Assembly: GCF_905220415.1 (NCBI RefSeq)
Contig: NC_059558.1
Coordinates: forward strand, 1,500,501 to 1,564,500
Length of the DNA: 64,000 bases
Direction: 5' to 3'
From: Colias croceus
Lineage: Eukaryota > Arthropoda > Insecta > Lepidoptera > Pieridae
The position numbers were made by a program, and so were the translations under genes. The notes beneath the pieces are model-generated. The model saw only the letters and a list, made by a program, of their open reading frames with translations, searched no databases and was not told where the DNA came from. Positions 45,401-60,400 of the stretch are shown here, piece after piece (within the stretch, counting starts at the first letter, position 1; every line of letters starts with the position of its first letter).

Positions 45401-48400
45401 ACAGCGCCATCTATTAAATGTTAATTTACACGTTAACTATTGGAAATTAATAATCAAATGACGCATATATAAATGTTGTTTGACAATATCTAGATTGACA
45501 CTATAAAAATTATGCCATTTAAGTAACTTGGGAAGAGAAACATAGCTTAAAGAATGTAAGTTGTATAATGTTAATTTTGTAACAGCGCCATCTATGAGAT
45601 TTCGTAAAAATCAAATCAATTTACATGTTAACACTACTGAACACAATGTTAAAAATTAATAATTTAAATATAATTATGTTATTTATTTATTTAACTCTTT
45701 AACCCATATCTTCCGTTCCCTATAAGATATATTTCGTGTAAATAATAAACTACATTTTTTTTAAAGTGAGGGTACCTACTTAGATGTTTATTATTTTAAG
45801 TAAAAATAGACACCATTATCTACAGTTAATCTAATGATTGTGTTCCAAAGAGTATAATAATATATTGTTGTGTTCATTAGTTACAATTTTTAAAATCTTC
45901 GTGTTTTATAAATTTACTAGCTTACCGCCCGCGGCTTCGTCCGCTTTGTCTAAAACCTAATAAATTATGTACTAAAACCTTCCTCTTGAATCAGTCTATC
46001 TATTAAAAAAACCGCATCAAAATCTGTTGCGAAGTTTTAAAGATTTAAGCATACAAAGGGACATAGGGACATAGGGACACAGAAAGCGACTTTTTTTATA
46101 CTATGTAGTGATATTTATAAAGCAATTGAATGCCATAAAACCAAAAATATCAAATGCAATCTTCGTGTTTTGTGAATTTTCACCATCATGCGTTCCCACA
46201 AAAGGTAAGTTGTTACTTACAGGTATTTATTGAAATGAAATGAAATGAATGATTCTTTTATTATTTTGAGGTGCATTGGGAACAGAAGTTTTTGATAAAA
46301 TTTTATTTGTAAGTAGCTTTTTTTATAGATTTACAGTTAACTTTTGATTTTTTTATTCAATGCTAATAAAACTATATCGCCTTTGGAAGACGATTTCTGC
46401 TGATATTTTTACTACACCACTTGAAAATTGATGATTTGATGATAAAGACAGTAGCAGCGAGGATTAAGTGGAAATTAGTAATCATCCGCTTCGTCAATTT
46501 TTGACTGAAGTTAATGTCCAACGTCCAATGGTTCAATCATTGGAAGTATCTCGGGAAATTTTGGAGGATATTTTTCAGGAAGGAGAGGAGGGGCAGCCAA
46601 CCACATATCAAACTACTACGTTTTAGTACCGAAAAATATGTTATTGCCAAATGAAACGTAAATTTTGCACTCACAACTTTACAAGTAATGTTTTTATTTT
46701 GACTTTGCGGTTATCTGATTATGATATTTATCGTTATGGCTATCGACGTACCGACCGTACTGGGATCAGAGTAGGTACATGATATACAGTTCATCATCCC
46801 GGATTGCTTAGAGCATTTTCACACTGAAAAAGATGTTTTCTTTGAATCGTAGTTGCTTCATTTATTTATTTTTAATCATTTTAAATAATATGTTTTATAT
46901 TTTATAAATATATCATTTTCATTATTTAAGTAGATAAAATAAATTATGTAACGGTTTTATAAGAAAACACATTATATTTGTTAGGCGACGGTGATTTCTT
47001 CCAGGCAAAAGAAATCATCTTCAGGATGGAATCATCCTGGATCATCTTCAGAATCATCTTCAGAATCATCTTCAGAATCATCTTCAGGATGGAATCATCA
47101 TCATGGATCCAGATGGGGGTCAAGTGACGCGGGCCACGTACCTACCACAAACATGCTTAGTTTGTGGTATCGAGCGCGAAAGATAGTCATCGTGTTTTTA
47201 GTAAAGTTACTATGTAAACTAACGTAATTTAATACTTAGGTACATATTCTATAATGGTGTGCTCAAACTGTTAATCTACATTTAATTTAGATTATTATTT
47301 GATACTAAGTAATGTAGAATTTAAACCACATTCATGTTTTCTTCAGATTTTAAGATTTTATTATCAGAGTGTTCAATTTTAATGTAGTTAAATTTTATAA
47401 GAGACAATAATTAAGAAAATTTTAAAATAAAGTGTCACGTATTTTTTTTAAACAACGAATGACGAAAAACGACCTAATCGCGGACGAAGTCGCGGGCAAC
47501 AGCTAGTAGTTTATATTTTTCTCTTTAACTTCAAGTAACTGTATATTTTCTTGGTAGAGATCTCTGTAAAGTGATAAAGCCTTCCATTATCTTATGACAT
47601 TAGTTATCTCTTCTTTGTGTTATGTCTCTAAAAAGAAAAATATACAATTATATAGTTATACACCTGCATTTACTTAATTATACTGCAGATTTCTACATAT
47701 ATTTTTGTACATGTTTAATTTATGTTAATGCGCTGTATAAGAATATACACAAAGAAATGATTTATGACTGTAATTTGTAAATTCATGCTATAAATACATT
47801 TAAGCAACTCTCACGCTATTTAAAATGATAATTATTTTACAATAGCTGTGTAATTTTTTAAAAAAATTGTGCAGGAATTTAAAACCCTTTTAGTATTTTG
47901 ATTTATTTAATGATAAAAAGGTACTGGTGTAATTATACACACACCGGCACAATTAGCGGAACAGAAACCGATACGCGAGAACATCGTCTGGGATTTGAAC
48001 GAATGGCAGCAGGTTCTCTTTACTGATTAGTGCAGAGTTCTTTTAAAACAGATCAATGGGAGACTGCGAATATGGAGACACAGAGGAGAACGCCAAATAT
48101 AGTCTAATTTTGAACACACAGTGGCTTATGGTGGCGGCTCGATAATGGTTTGGGGAGGGATATGTTTGAGAGCTCGCACGGAGTTATTGATAGTCACAGG
48201 AGGGACCATGACAGCAGATAGATACATCAGAGACATTTAAGAAGAACATGTTGTACCATTTGCCCCATTTATTGGTGACTACTTTATTCTAATGCAAGAT
48301 AATGCTCGTGCTCATAGTGCACAATCGGTACAGGCATATCTGAGCCACGTAGGTATACCGGTGATGCAGTGGCCAGCAAATTCCCCCGATATGAATCCGA

Positions 48401-51400
48401 TAAAGCATGTCTGGGACTTGCTAAAAAGAAGGGTTAAATCCAGAATGCCACCCCCCAACAATCTGAATGAACTTGGAAACGAATTACTTGAGAAGTGGGA
48501 GCGGTTGCCTCAAGAAATCATCGATAACATAATCTGTAGCAAGCCCAGACGAATGGAAACCGTAATCAGAGCAAGAGGGGGAAACACTCGTTATTAATTT
48601 TGCTTTAATTTTATTGTCAAATCATTTAATGCTTACTTTTTTTATTTTTTTGTGATGGTTCATAATCATCTAAAAATTTCACTTATTTCAAATTTCTTAA
48701 TTTTTCAATAAAAAATAACGAAGACTTTTCAAAGTCGTTGTTAAAAGATGTTAATCATTAACTTGTTATTTTGTATCGAATTACATTTTCGTCAAATATA
48801 TGCGTTATTATCACATAGTCTCACTTTTTTTTTTGTTTCGCTAATTGTGCCGGTGTGTATAGTTATTCGTACTGAGAAGACACAAAGCTTACATTTTTGG
48901 TTTCTGTTATAATGTGAGACAAAATTATTTCACCCTTTAAAAATTTTTAGACTAGAAAATTTCGATCGCGAGGCTCGAACCCGCGTTTTCCGCAAAACTG
49001 GGCGACGCGTCGCCTTGACCAACTGTTTCACATTTGCCTAAAATTTTGAACAAAATCTGAAGCACTAACCAATGAGTTACTTTGATTTGTTTTTTAAATG
49101 AAAAACTATTATATACATTGTCATACATTCTCATCATACTATAACTTTTATTATAATAAACTGTTATTATTTTCCAGGAGACTGAAAAACGTGTGGATGA
49201 CGACGAGGACAGAAGTAACCCTCAGTACATACCCAAGCGTGGAACCTTTTACGAGCATGATGACCGTACAGCAGCTAGGTAATTATTAAATCATAATATG
49301 TATTTAGTAATTTGTGAACATATTAGTTTTTGTATAGTTTAATTGTACGCGAATATTATACAGGAAATGACTAAAGAGTTGATTTTTGAGCGCAGTTAGT
49401 TTTGTTTAGGGTGCTTTTCCACCAGAGATGTGCGAGAGATGTGTTTGTAAAGGGGTATCATTTAAGCTATCACCAATTTAAATAGTATAGTTTTGTGTTC
49501 CATAAATAATAGGGTTTGTCCTCAAAATAGTAGATCTATCACCAAAATGTAGTCACCAAATAATGCAAAATCAGTTCCACATTAAATCACCTAAAATCCT
49601 GAGATATAAGGTCTAGTACCAAATAAATGTTTTTGTATGTATTATAATAGGTGTGTCCTAATAAGTATTTAAGCAAACTAATTTAAAGAGATCACCAATA
49701 AATCATATTACGTTACTAAAAGTTAAAATAATCAATATATTTATTCTTAAAAATAATATAACCACTGAATAATCAGCTCTGGTTTAATAGCTGGCTAATG
49801 GTTAGCATAATTGTAGATAAAAAAACTTAGGTAATTAAAGTTAAAATAATCAATATTTATTGTTAAAAAACAATAATCACTGAATAATCTGCGCTGGTTT
49901 GGATTTCGAAGGGCGCCCCCTTTTTCTTTTCTGGCCGATTGCCAATTTGTCTCCGCTAAATACTATTAATTTAATATCTGAACGAAATAAAATGTTACTA
50001 CTGTATTGGTGACAAAATATCAAATAAAAAGCCGTCGCAGTCAGGGATCGATAATCGGTTTATTTGGTGACAGATCTACCAATCTGAGCACAGAGCTATT
50101 ATTTAAGTAATAAAACTGTTATTATAAGAACGAGGTTTATATTCATGTAATGCAATATTATTTTATTGGTTATCGATCTCTTATTTTACACACATATTAA
50201 CATTAATTTGATAATTCACACCTGGGAACAATTTTTGTTTATCTGAGAACGAAAATATTTCGTGGTGATAGATCTATTTATTAGGTGATACAACTTGATG
50301 ACAAATATAAATTTTGGTGATAGAAAATATAGTTCCCTTTGTAAAGAACCAATAGTATCGGTTCCAGCAGAGCTGTGCTGATAGAGACAAGGTAAACAAA
50401 GCGACAGGATTGGTTCTTTAAAAGCATGTACTTCACTACGCATCCCGGCACATATCTGGTGGAAACGCAGCCTTATGATTTACAATTAAAACAATTTGAT
50501 GGCTGTTAATTGAGAGGAATTTTTTTAAATAATATATTATTCAAAAATCGCGTTTGTGGATAGTACTAACAGCTAAACTTAACAAATTATAAACGGACTT
50601 TTTTCGTGAGAACTACAATATCCATTCGTGAAAAACAAAAATAAATCACTTAAAGATGGATCACAAAAACCTAACCGGTGTAGTTACTTTCACTTATCTG
50701 TGATATGCCAAAATATAGCTGGCTAATTATTTTTCAAAAAAATTATGTAAATTGTTTACTTTCATTTCTAAGAAAACGTCATGTTAATTTTCTAAAATAA
50801 TAACTATATATTTAGTTGCGTTATTTATAATCCAGGAATTATCAGCATAATATTATATAGGTATACAACTTAGACACTTTTCTAGGACATTATTACTTTC
50901 CTTTATGTAAAACTTAAAAACTACTTGAATACCTAATTAAGAAAAATCTTTCATCGATAGAAACGACATAACTTTTTTCTTTTATGCTTATTGAGCAGAT
51001 GTAGACAAGTAAGATCAGTGCATTATTATAGTTATGGCAATTTGTTGTTTCCGTTTTGGAAGTTGAAATTACTTATAAGAAAAATTGTATAGCGTAGTTT
51101 TGCCGCGTAATTAATCACCTGCAAACGAACCCGTGGGGTAATTCAAGTATTTCTATACCTCATATGTAATTCTCATGTATGTTATTGTAAAGTTTCGTCC
51201 AAATCCGTTTAGCAGATCCGTTTGAGTTTTTAAAGGGAAACAAACATTCGTACATTCTGAAAAATTGTCACGTTTATTTAGTAGGATTTTCGAAATAACA
51301 AATCCCTTAAACATATATAAAATTCGCTGACCGATCTGTCCATTCATGTGTGCAAACGTAATACAATATTGTAATGTAGAAAGTTTGCGTACCATTGTCA

Positions 51401-54400
51401 CACTCCACTAGGCACATTAATATCTTTTGTACTTCTTATAGCAGCAGGGCTGTCAACAAAGTATTGTTATAATTTTTTGAGCATTTTTTGTTCTTTATAA
51501 GTAGAGTATAATAATAGAATGATATAGTTTAAAGTAATTTTTAAAATAATCGACGTTTTGACTGACTGAACAAAAATACTTTTAATTCGTAGCGCGTTTT
51601 AATAAGATATTAACTTGAATTTTTTTAAATAGTTTATACAAAATTTTAAATAACTTGATGATATTTTAATATTTTGTGTGATGTGTTTTTATGGTAGTTA
51701 ATTGATTAAAGCAAATTCAAAAGCAACCAGTACATTAGCCACAACTACGACGACCCATGAATATTTTACCCTTTTGCAGTATAGTAACTAATAAGCATAA
51801 AACGGGTAGGGTAAGTGAAGTCCCATGTCCCCATAGTGGGGTAAGGGGCAGATGCATTATGCATACATCTGTTTCACTGATCGATTTTTCTTTAGGGACA
51901 AGTAGGTGATCAGCCTTCTGTGTCCTACCAGACCGAGACATTTTTTTTTTCTTCGTCTCCACCGGGAATCGAACCCAGGACCCCTCGGTTCTACGCTCAC
52001 GCGTCAACCACTGTACCAAGGAGGCGGTCAAAACGGGTAGGGTGACAACCCTAAATTAAATTTATTTGTACAGTAGAGACTTGGGGATAACATGCATATC
52101 CATATTAAATGAAAAGTTACGATTGTCATACATTATTTATTAGTTTCAATTGAAGAATATAACTTTTGTATAACTTATGTACAAAAGACGAAGATACTTT
52201 ATAAAGAATTAATAATGAGTAGAATTAATATTAGTAGTTCTTAATATGAGAGAACTGTTGAGGATGTGATTGATGATTTGGGTATAAATATAATGAGAAA
52301 GAAAATACGGTACAAAGAAAAGAGCGTGTGTGCCGAGCACACGGGTCAGAAGTGAAACTCTTTGGCAAGATTCAAATATACCAAAATCGTAACCTGATAC
52401 CATGACGTGACAGAATTGCCATGACGCGACCTTAAAATTTTACTCTTATAAACGAGCCTAAATAAATTTACATAAAAAAAACTAAACAGTAAAAATTTTT
52501 TTCTTTAAAAAAAACTTCAACAATATTTTCCTTCACATTGTTATTTAATATTCGTGTATTTGAAAATGTACAGACAACTTACGATAGTTTTATATAATAA
52601 CTAAAAAATAAAACGCATTTCACTTCCCTAATCGCGTAATAAATTACGTTTTAAATCAATATCAAATTATCCTTTCAAATCGTATAATTATAACAATAAT
52701 TGTTTGCGAATAACCAAATGCGTTTCATATTTAGCTTAGCATGTATTACATAGCTTCTTAATTGGAACATTTAATATTTTACTCAATTGGGTTTCTTATA
52801 AAAGCACTTTAGAAACGTTATAGAAAAATTAAATTAGTTACTAGTAAACGATGTTATAAATAAACTAGCGGTCCGCCCCGGCTTCGCCCGTGGTACATGT
52901 TTACGTTTTCTCTACATAAGATCCATCCTCGTACTTCAAGAAATATAATAAAAAAAGAATTATCGAAATCGGTTCAGCCGTTCTCGAGTTATGCGCTTAC
53001 CAACACATATTGCGATTCATTTTTATATTATAAATAAATAAATAAACTAGATTTCCAACCGTGGATTCGCCCGCCTTTAAAAAAAAAAAAAACTCGTATA
53101 GTTGCCGTTCCTGTGGGATTTCCGGGTTAGAAAGTAGACTTTGTCTTTTTCTGGATCTTCAGCTACCTTCATACCTAATTTAATTGTAATCGGTTCAGTA
53201 GTATTTACGTGAACGAATAACAAACATCCATCCTTCCATCCTCACAAACTTTCCCATTTATAATATTAGTAGGATAGTAGAATTGTCAAAAAAAATGCTA
53301 ATTTTTCCACAAAAAATATTTCAGTGGTGAAGAATCGAGCAACACAACATCAGAGACAACCTCTGAGAAGAAGGAGGGGGGCGAAGCGCCCGCCGAGCGC
53401 CGTAGGGCTCCGCGCAAGTCCGACACGGTGAATAAGTGGTCGCACGACAAGTATAATGAAAATGAACAGGTATTAATTTCAAACTCAAATCAAACATTTA
53501 TTCAATTAGAATTCTTCTAGAAGCACCATTTTGAATCGTCATAACATAGTTTAACCATTTACTACCGATTCAGAAAGCAATTTATATGAAGAAACTAGCG
53601 GTCCGCCCCGGCTTCGCCTGTGGTACATGTTTATGTTTTCTTTCCATAAGAACCATCCTCGTAGTTCAAGGAATATTATAAAAAAAATAATTATCGAAAT
53701 CGGTCCACCCGTTCACGCGTGATGCCGTGACCAAGGAATACTAGTTTCTTTTTTATATATATAGAAAAGAGAGAAGAACGGTCAGGTAGTTCCGTAGTTG
53801 CTCCTTTAAATTCATGTTAATTATTATTTTATGCGGTATTTTTAATAGATAGAGCGATTCAAGAGGAAGGTTTTAGTATATAATTTAATAGGTTTTAGAC
53901 AAAGCGGGCGAAGCCGCGGGCGGTAAGCTAGTATTAAATAAATAATAATTGTAAATGTGTTTACAGGCGCCAAAATCCCGTGACGAGTTGGTTGCCATAT
54001 ACGGGTATGACATACGAAATGAAGACGCGCCGCCGCACGCGAGACGAAACAGGCGTTACGGGTATGTAGATAGACAGATTTTTAGTTTATTTTTTTTATG
54101 AAATACCATTCAATTAAATGAGAATTAGAAAAAAAAAAACAGAAGCTGGTTATTATTTTTTTATTGAAATTTGTGAATAAATAATTTGAGTTTGAGTTTG
54201 AATTTGTAAATTATAATTTTACGTATAAATCAAAGAATTATCGTTCTATAACCTCTTAATTTGATAAAAAAATAATACCTAAGTATTAAAAAATCTAAGT
54301 TATTTTTACTATGTATTTCTATCATTGATCATTTCATTTTCAACAAAGCAGTATGGATGTTTGTTTATTTCTTTTTATTTAATAAAAAATTAACACTTTT

Positions 54401-57400
54401 ACACGCATTACCTACATAAAGGTCGAGAAAATGGCGGTCAGTTAAATGGTTATCTCTTTGCATGTTTTTATATATTTTTTTTATATATAAAAATTATTTT
54501 TGTTATAAAATGCATGTTTCGTTAATAAGATTTATTCGGGCACAAATTTGTACATGGATTAGAAACTAATTGCTACATTGATTTTAAGTTGCCTTTTTTT
54601 TTAATAAAATATATCTGTCATAATTTTTTTTCATCGCAGTTCTTCCCCCGGCTTTATTTAAATAGGTGAAATTGCATTCATTTCATGCTTAAATTATTTC
54701 TTTGCATAATAATACTAGCTGATATGTTAGAGATCAGTTTTTTTATTGTAAATTTTTATATATTACATTAGTGAAATGATTCTAATAGGACGCACATAAA
54801 ATAGATTTCTCATATGTTTATTTTTCTTTCGTTTTTATAGTTGCTTTTAGATTAGATTCTTCTATAGTCAGGATGAAGTGTGCTGATTGATACTGATTTT
54901 TCATTTTCATTGTATCGTAAATTGCTGAACTTTCTTAATGTTGAAAAGAACGCTGCCCTAATAATTGCAGTAACAGGTACAACAAAAAATATCATATTTC
55001 TTTAATGAAAATCACTCCAAGAAATAAAAATACCGATTTTAAAGATTTCTTTTTTTATCTTTTTTTCATAGCTTTTATCGCGGGCTTTGAGCGCGGCAAG
55101 CTAATAAAGAAATTCCGTAAGGAAAATAAATCAAAAACCCACCTTCGACAAACGAGCGGTGCGGCCCTGAAAGATGCTATGCAATAGCTTTACCGCTGCA
55201 GTCCGCAAAGACCAGACACATTTTTCACATTAAAAACTACCTGCGCTTTGCGGTTTCATCCGCGTGGCTCCGCTCCTGTTGGTCTTAGCGTAATGATATA
55301 TAGCCTCTAGCCCTCCTCGATAAATGGGCTATCTAACACCGAAAGAACTTTTAAATCGAACCAGTTGTTCCTGAGATTAGCGCGTTCAAACAGACTCTTC
55401 AGTTTCGGTTTCTGTGTTTCCTTATTTGTTTTATTTGCATTCGCAGCCGCGGGCCGAACAAGTACACGCGCACGTGGGAGGACGAGGAGGCGTACCGGCG
55501 GCAGGCGCTGCAGGCGGCGCACAAGAAGCCGCCCAGCCCGTCCGACTTCCCCGACCTCACTGCGGCCAACCGCCCCGGGTGAGTCATGAATATGCTTCTA
55601 TGATATATAAAAAAAGCTAGATACGTTACCCGCTCTCTATTTTGGCAAGAAAAAACTCAGCTAAGTGCCCGAGTTTCACTTAGTCACGCACCATTCAGCG
55701 TCGTGGCTGGACGTTCTTTTTATATTTTAATCGGCAGTTGTTATTACGAAGTACATGAGTGAGACATGTATTATGTCTCGTGCGTGAGAGTGAATGAGAG
55801 AACAACTGTATTGGTGATAATGCGTTAGTAAGTAGGTATGTATTAATTACGCTGTTTTTAGTGCAATGTTGGCGTATGCCGCGTCTACTAGTATAATAGG
55901 TCATTGATATGCTTATCATTTAGTCATAACTTTATTCCTTATCATATTTTTGTATAATCTATGTATTATAACTTAGTCTACCTCATTTATAAATGGATAC
56001 TGCCTCGCTAATAACGGTAAAAAAATATATAAAACTTAACAATAATAATCAGACTTAACAAAACGATCAAATAACATAACCAAAAACAACGGGAGCGATA
56101 TTAATGACGGACGGACGCACGTGATAGCGTTGCTGACGGTACTAACGGGTCTGTCTAGGAGTGCGGTGCGGCCAACCGGCCCGGGTGAGTCGCTTATATA
56201 CTGCGCGCGTGCGGGTAGTTGGACATAATATTGTAAATGAGACGCGGGTAGTTGGAGATATTGTAAATGAGACGCGGGTAGTTGGAGATATTGTAAATGA
56301 GACGCGGATTGTGGGCAGTTGAAGAAATTGTAAATCATGGGGCAGAATGCGGGTACTTGCAGATGTTTAAATAGAAGGGGCATAATGCGGGTAGTTGAAG
56401 AGATTGTATGTAAGGCGGCAAGTGCGGGTATTTCGAGAATTTATAAATGAGGCGCTGAATGCGGGTAGTTGGAGAAATATATTGCGAAAATTTTCTGCAA
56501 CTTTATAATATTCTGTTTATGTTGTTTAATGATAATGTTTTAAAGAGAATAAAACATTATAAAACATTTGATTGCTATAAAACTAAAAATTCAAATTCAA
56601 CACAGACCGCTTTCCATCGTTACACTATTGTAATCAATGAAATAACGTTTCATATTGGTTGACATGAAAATATCCTAATACTATTGAATTTCATATTTTT
56701 GGTTTAATGGCATTCAAATGCTTTATAAATATAAATTTATAAAGAATAGAAAAAATTCGATCACGAGGCGGAACTCGAACCCGTGCTTTCGCGCCATTCC
56801 GGGGCGGATGCCTTACCAATTCAGCCACTCGTGACCCGCCAGAGCGATCGAATTTATTCTATTCTTTATAAATTTATATCCTATAGTCGAGCCAATTTAA
56901 TGGGCAACATTTGACGTCTATCAATTTTATCTTCGAAGAGAGGTAACCTGCTTAAAAACATCGATTAAAGTGTATTAATCGATACGGATTTGAAACATTT
57001 GTCAATCGAATTTATTAATTTATGATGATTTTTATTCACAAGTAATCAATGCATTCGATTCTAGATGTCAGATTTCGATTTTATGAGTAACGTCTCTAGT
57101 ATTTAAAAAGAAAAAAGGTTTATTGACACAAAATTGTAGCGACGTCAGTTCTTCAATTCAGAAATTGTTTATTATTTTCAATTCACTTTTTTTTTTTTGG
57201 TATCACGTCTGTCAAGTTCACCACGCTCTGTACTTAATTACCTTAAAAATTGTTTTTTTACCTTCGTTTGATTTGCTGTTTGTTGGAGTTTGTTTGGTGT
57301 TGAGGAATTGATACTTTCCTATAATAATCTTCAAATCAGAACGTCGCACAACTCGACAAAAAGTGTTTAAACATTTCGAAGACACATTTTACCGAAAACC

Positions 57401-60400
57401 AACTGCGGGCAGTTCTAAATTTTGGCGATATCTTCACCTGCATGCTGAGCCAAGGAATTCAAGTTTTATCATCAGTGTACCGAAGCCCTATACTGGTATG
57501 AATTTATTATTGAAGGATGTTTAGAACTCAAATCTGTTTCTGTTAAATGTCACCTGTCCCAACGCTGTTTGAATCTGTCAAGTTACTTTATAAACAATCA
57601 ACGACGGAACAGATACAAGCCTTTTCGACAGCGTCATAGACATCTTTATCGAAGACACGTATCATATTTATTGTTGCTTAAATATTGTTGCATTTATAAT
57701 AGTGGCTATAAAATCAATACAAAAATGAGTAATAATAATATTTGGGGATGCTGTACGCCGCATCAAAAAAATAAAGATGCTTACATTATTTGTGTGAAAT
57801 GTGACAAAAATTATCATTTTGCATGTATGGGTCTTGATGAAGCCTCGCTTAGTCCTGAAATGCGCTCCGTTTGGAGCTGTCCCGACTGTGTGCGGGCAAT
57901 TCCAAGAGCATCAAATAATGATAATACCCCCCTACGTAACGTTTCAACCATCAGAGGCAATAAAAGACAGGCTGTCAACTCTCCCCCGATGGTTAATGTG
58001 TCTCCCACTATTACACGCGAAGACATTAAGGATGTCGTACAGGAGGTTTTAAAGGATACCTTAAATAATTTGTTCGCAAAAATGAATGATAACATTGTGA
58101 ACGCAATTAATAATGAATTAAAACCTCTAAAGGATGAAATTACGGCTCTTAAGAATTCTATGATGTTTATTAGTGATCAATACGAAGACATTAAGAAGAA
58201 TTATGACGCGTCTCAATTAAAAATTTCCGCTCTTGAGAAAGAAAACGATGGCTTGGTACATACAGTTTCTAGTCTTGAGCATCGTTGTAACCAAATAGAA
58301 CAACAGCTTCGTCAGAATAACATAGAGATACAATGTATACCCGAAAATAAGAATGAGAACTTATTGCATATTATTAAAAACCTTGGTAATGTTGTTGGCT
58401 GCCCCTTAGAAGATCAAAGCATAATTCATTGTACCCGTATCTCAAAGATTAACAAGACTAGTCCCCGTCCTAGATCTGTTATTGTACAATTGTCATCTAC
58501 AAGACTTCGTGATCAAGTCATAGCTGCGGTTCAAAATTATAATAAAAAGCATGATAAAAATAGAATAAACAGCGGCCTTATTGGGGTTTCAGGAAATCCA
58601 TCAACTATATACGTTAGTGAACATTTATCACCATTCTATAAAGGATTACACGCAGCAGCTCGTCTAAGAGCCAGAGAAAAGGGATACAAGTTTGTCTGGA
58701 TACGGGGTGGACGTATTTTTATGAGGAAGAATGAGGAAGCCCCATATATTCTAGTCCAGAACTTTAATGTTTTAGATAAGTTAGACTAAGAACGAGTATA
58801 TATATTTTTCTTTCTTTTCTTTTTTGATTGATGTATGTGGATTGTTTTCATTTAAATTTGGTACGCTAAATCTGTATTATCAAAATACTAGGGGCTTACG
58901 AACTAAAACCCACGAATTTTTCAGACAATTGGCATGCTCTAATTATGACTTAATTATACTTACAGAGACCTGGTTAAATGATAATATCAAAAGTAGTGAG
59001 CTTTTTGACGACCGTTATATTGTATATCGAAGGGATAGGTGCGATTCCAGTTTCTCATCAAAAAAGGATGGAGGTGGGGTACTTATTGCTGTTTCCTCAA
59101 AATTTACATCGAGACGTAAGCCTGAATAGGAAACTCAGCTTGAAGATCTCTGGGTTATACTGGACTGGCCTTTGTCACAATCTGTTCGTCATATTGCAAT
59201 ATGTGCCGTCTATTTACCTCCTCCGGTGGATCGTTCGAAACTGGAGCATTTCTTAGATAATTGTAATAGGTTACTTGAATTGTCGTATGGTCACTTAATA
59301 CTTGGAGACTTTAATCTGGGTCATATTAAATGGGACTTAGTTGGAACGAATGAATACATTGCTCCCAACCATTGTCAAATTTTAGTCGACTTCTTATTTC
59401 TAAACCATTTAAAGCAGCACAACAATGTCCTTAACTCAACAAATAGAATTTTGGATTTAGTAATCTCTAATAACGTGCCCCTTTGCAGTGTCGTTGAGTC
59501 TGTGTCTCCACTGTGTAACCTTGATAAGTATCATCCTCCTCTTGATATAGTAATAACTAATAAAATTGAAGCGAAACTCCCTTATAATAGGTTAGCTTGT
59601 AAATTCAATTTCTTTAAAGCAGATTACGAGTCTATTAACAACGATCTTAGCAATTGTAATTGGAATGAACTGTTTTGCGACCTTGATAGCGTAGACTCAA
59701 TGTTAGATATTTTATATGCTAAGATTAGGAATACTATTCATAAATATGTGCCTAAAATTAAGCCCAAAAATAATAAATATCCTCCTTGGTTCAATAATAA
59801 TCTTAAAAAAATGTTGAAGGAGAAGTTTAAACTAAGACAGCGTTATAGGAAGTACAACAATCCTAGAGATAAAATTGAACTGCATATAATAAGCGCTAGG
59901 TGTTCTAAAACTGCAAATAACTGCTATAATCTTTATATTAGGTCTGTGGAAGATAAAATTCATTCTAACCCCAAGTACTTTTGGTCATATATTAAGTCCA
60001 AACGAGGTGGTAATGGGGCATACCCACCTACTATGTCTCTAGGTGATGAAACCTCCTCGGATAGTGTTCGAGTATGCGAGCTTTTCTCCAATTATTTTGG
60101 ATCTGTGTATTCGAAGAGGGGTCCCAATCCTGAAGAACAGCAGCCATCAACTATAATTTCCGATAATAACGACCTTCTTCTGACGTTACCGCATATTGAG
60201 TATGGGCCTCTTTTAAAAAAACTCAAGGCTATCGATGTTTATAAGGGCGCTGGACCGGATGGCATACATCCAAAGTTCATTGTTGCTTGCGCAGAAAATC
60301 TGGTTCAGCCTCTTTTAAAAATCTTTAACTGTTCATTGAGTTCTGGTTTCTTCCCTACAGTCTGGAAACTGGCTAAGGTCATACCTATACATAAGTCTGG

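Noticed and set aside
46440..46626. Coding-like stretch (QFLTEVNVQRPMVQSLEVSR, then a stop)
   Set aside because: The composition looks protein-like, perhaps a transposase remnant, but there is no recognisable motif, start or TIR pair.
46991..47227. Ser/Glu-rich 78-codon ORF
   Set aside because: Most of it is the (AATCATCTTCAG)n simple repeat.
55005..55187. 60-codon ORF ending in a Lys-rich stretch
   Set aside because: No splice or family support; starts in AT-rich DNA. It could be a LINE remnant but could not be assigned.
56181..56191. Second copy of the exon 6 donor as a real alternative exon
   Set aside because: Only 25 bp match and no acceptor or open frame upstream was found.
56755..56842. 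Functional tRNA-Ser gene
   Set aside because: T arm pairs poorly, C at position 33, and it is enclosed in an inverted repeat.
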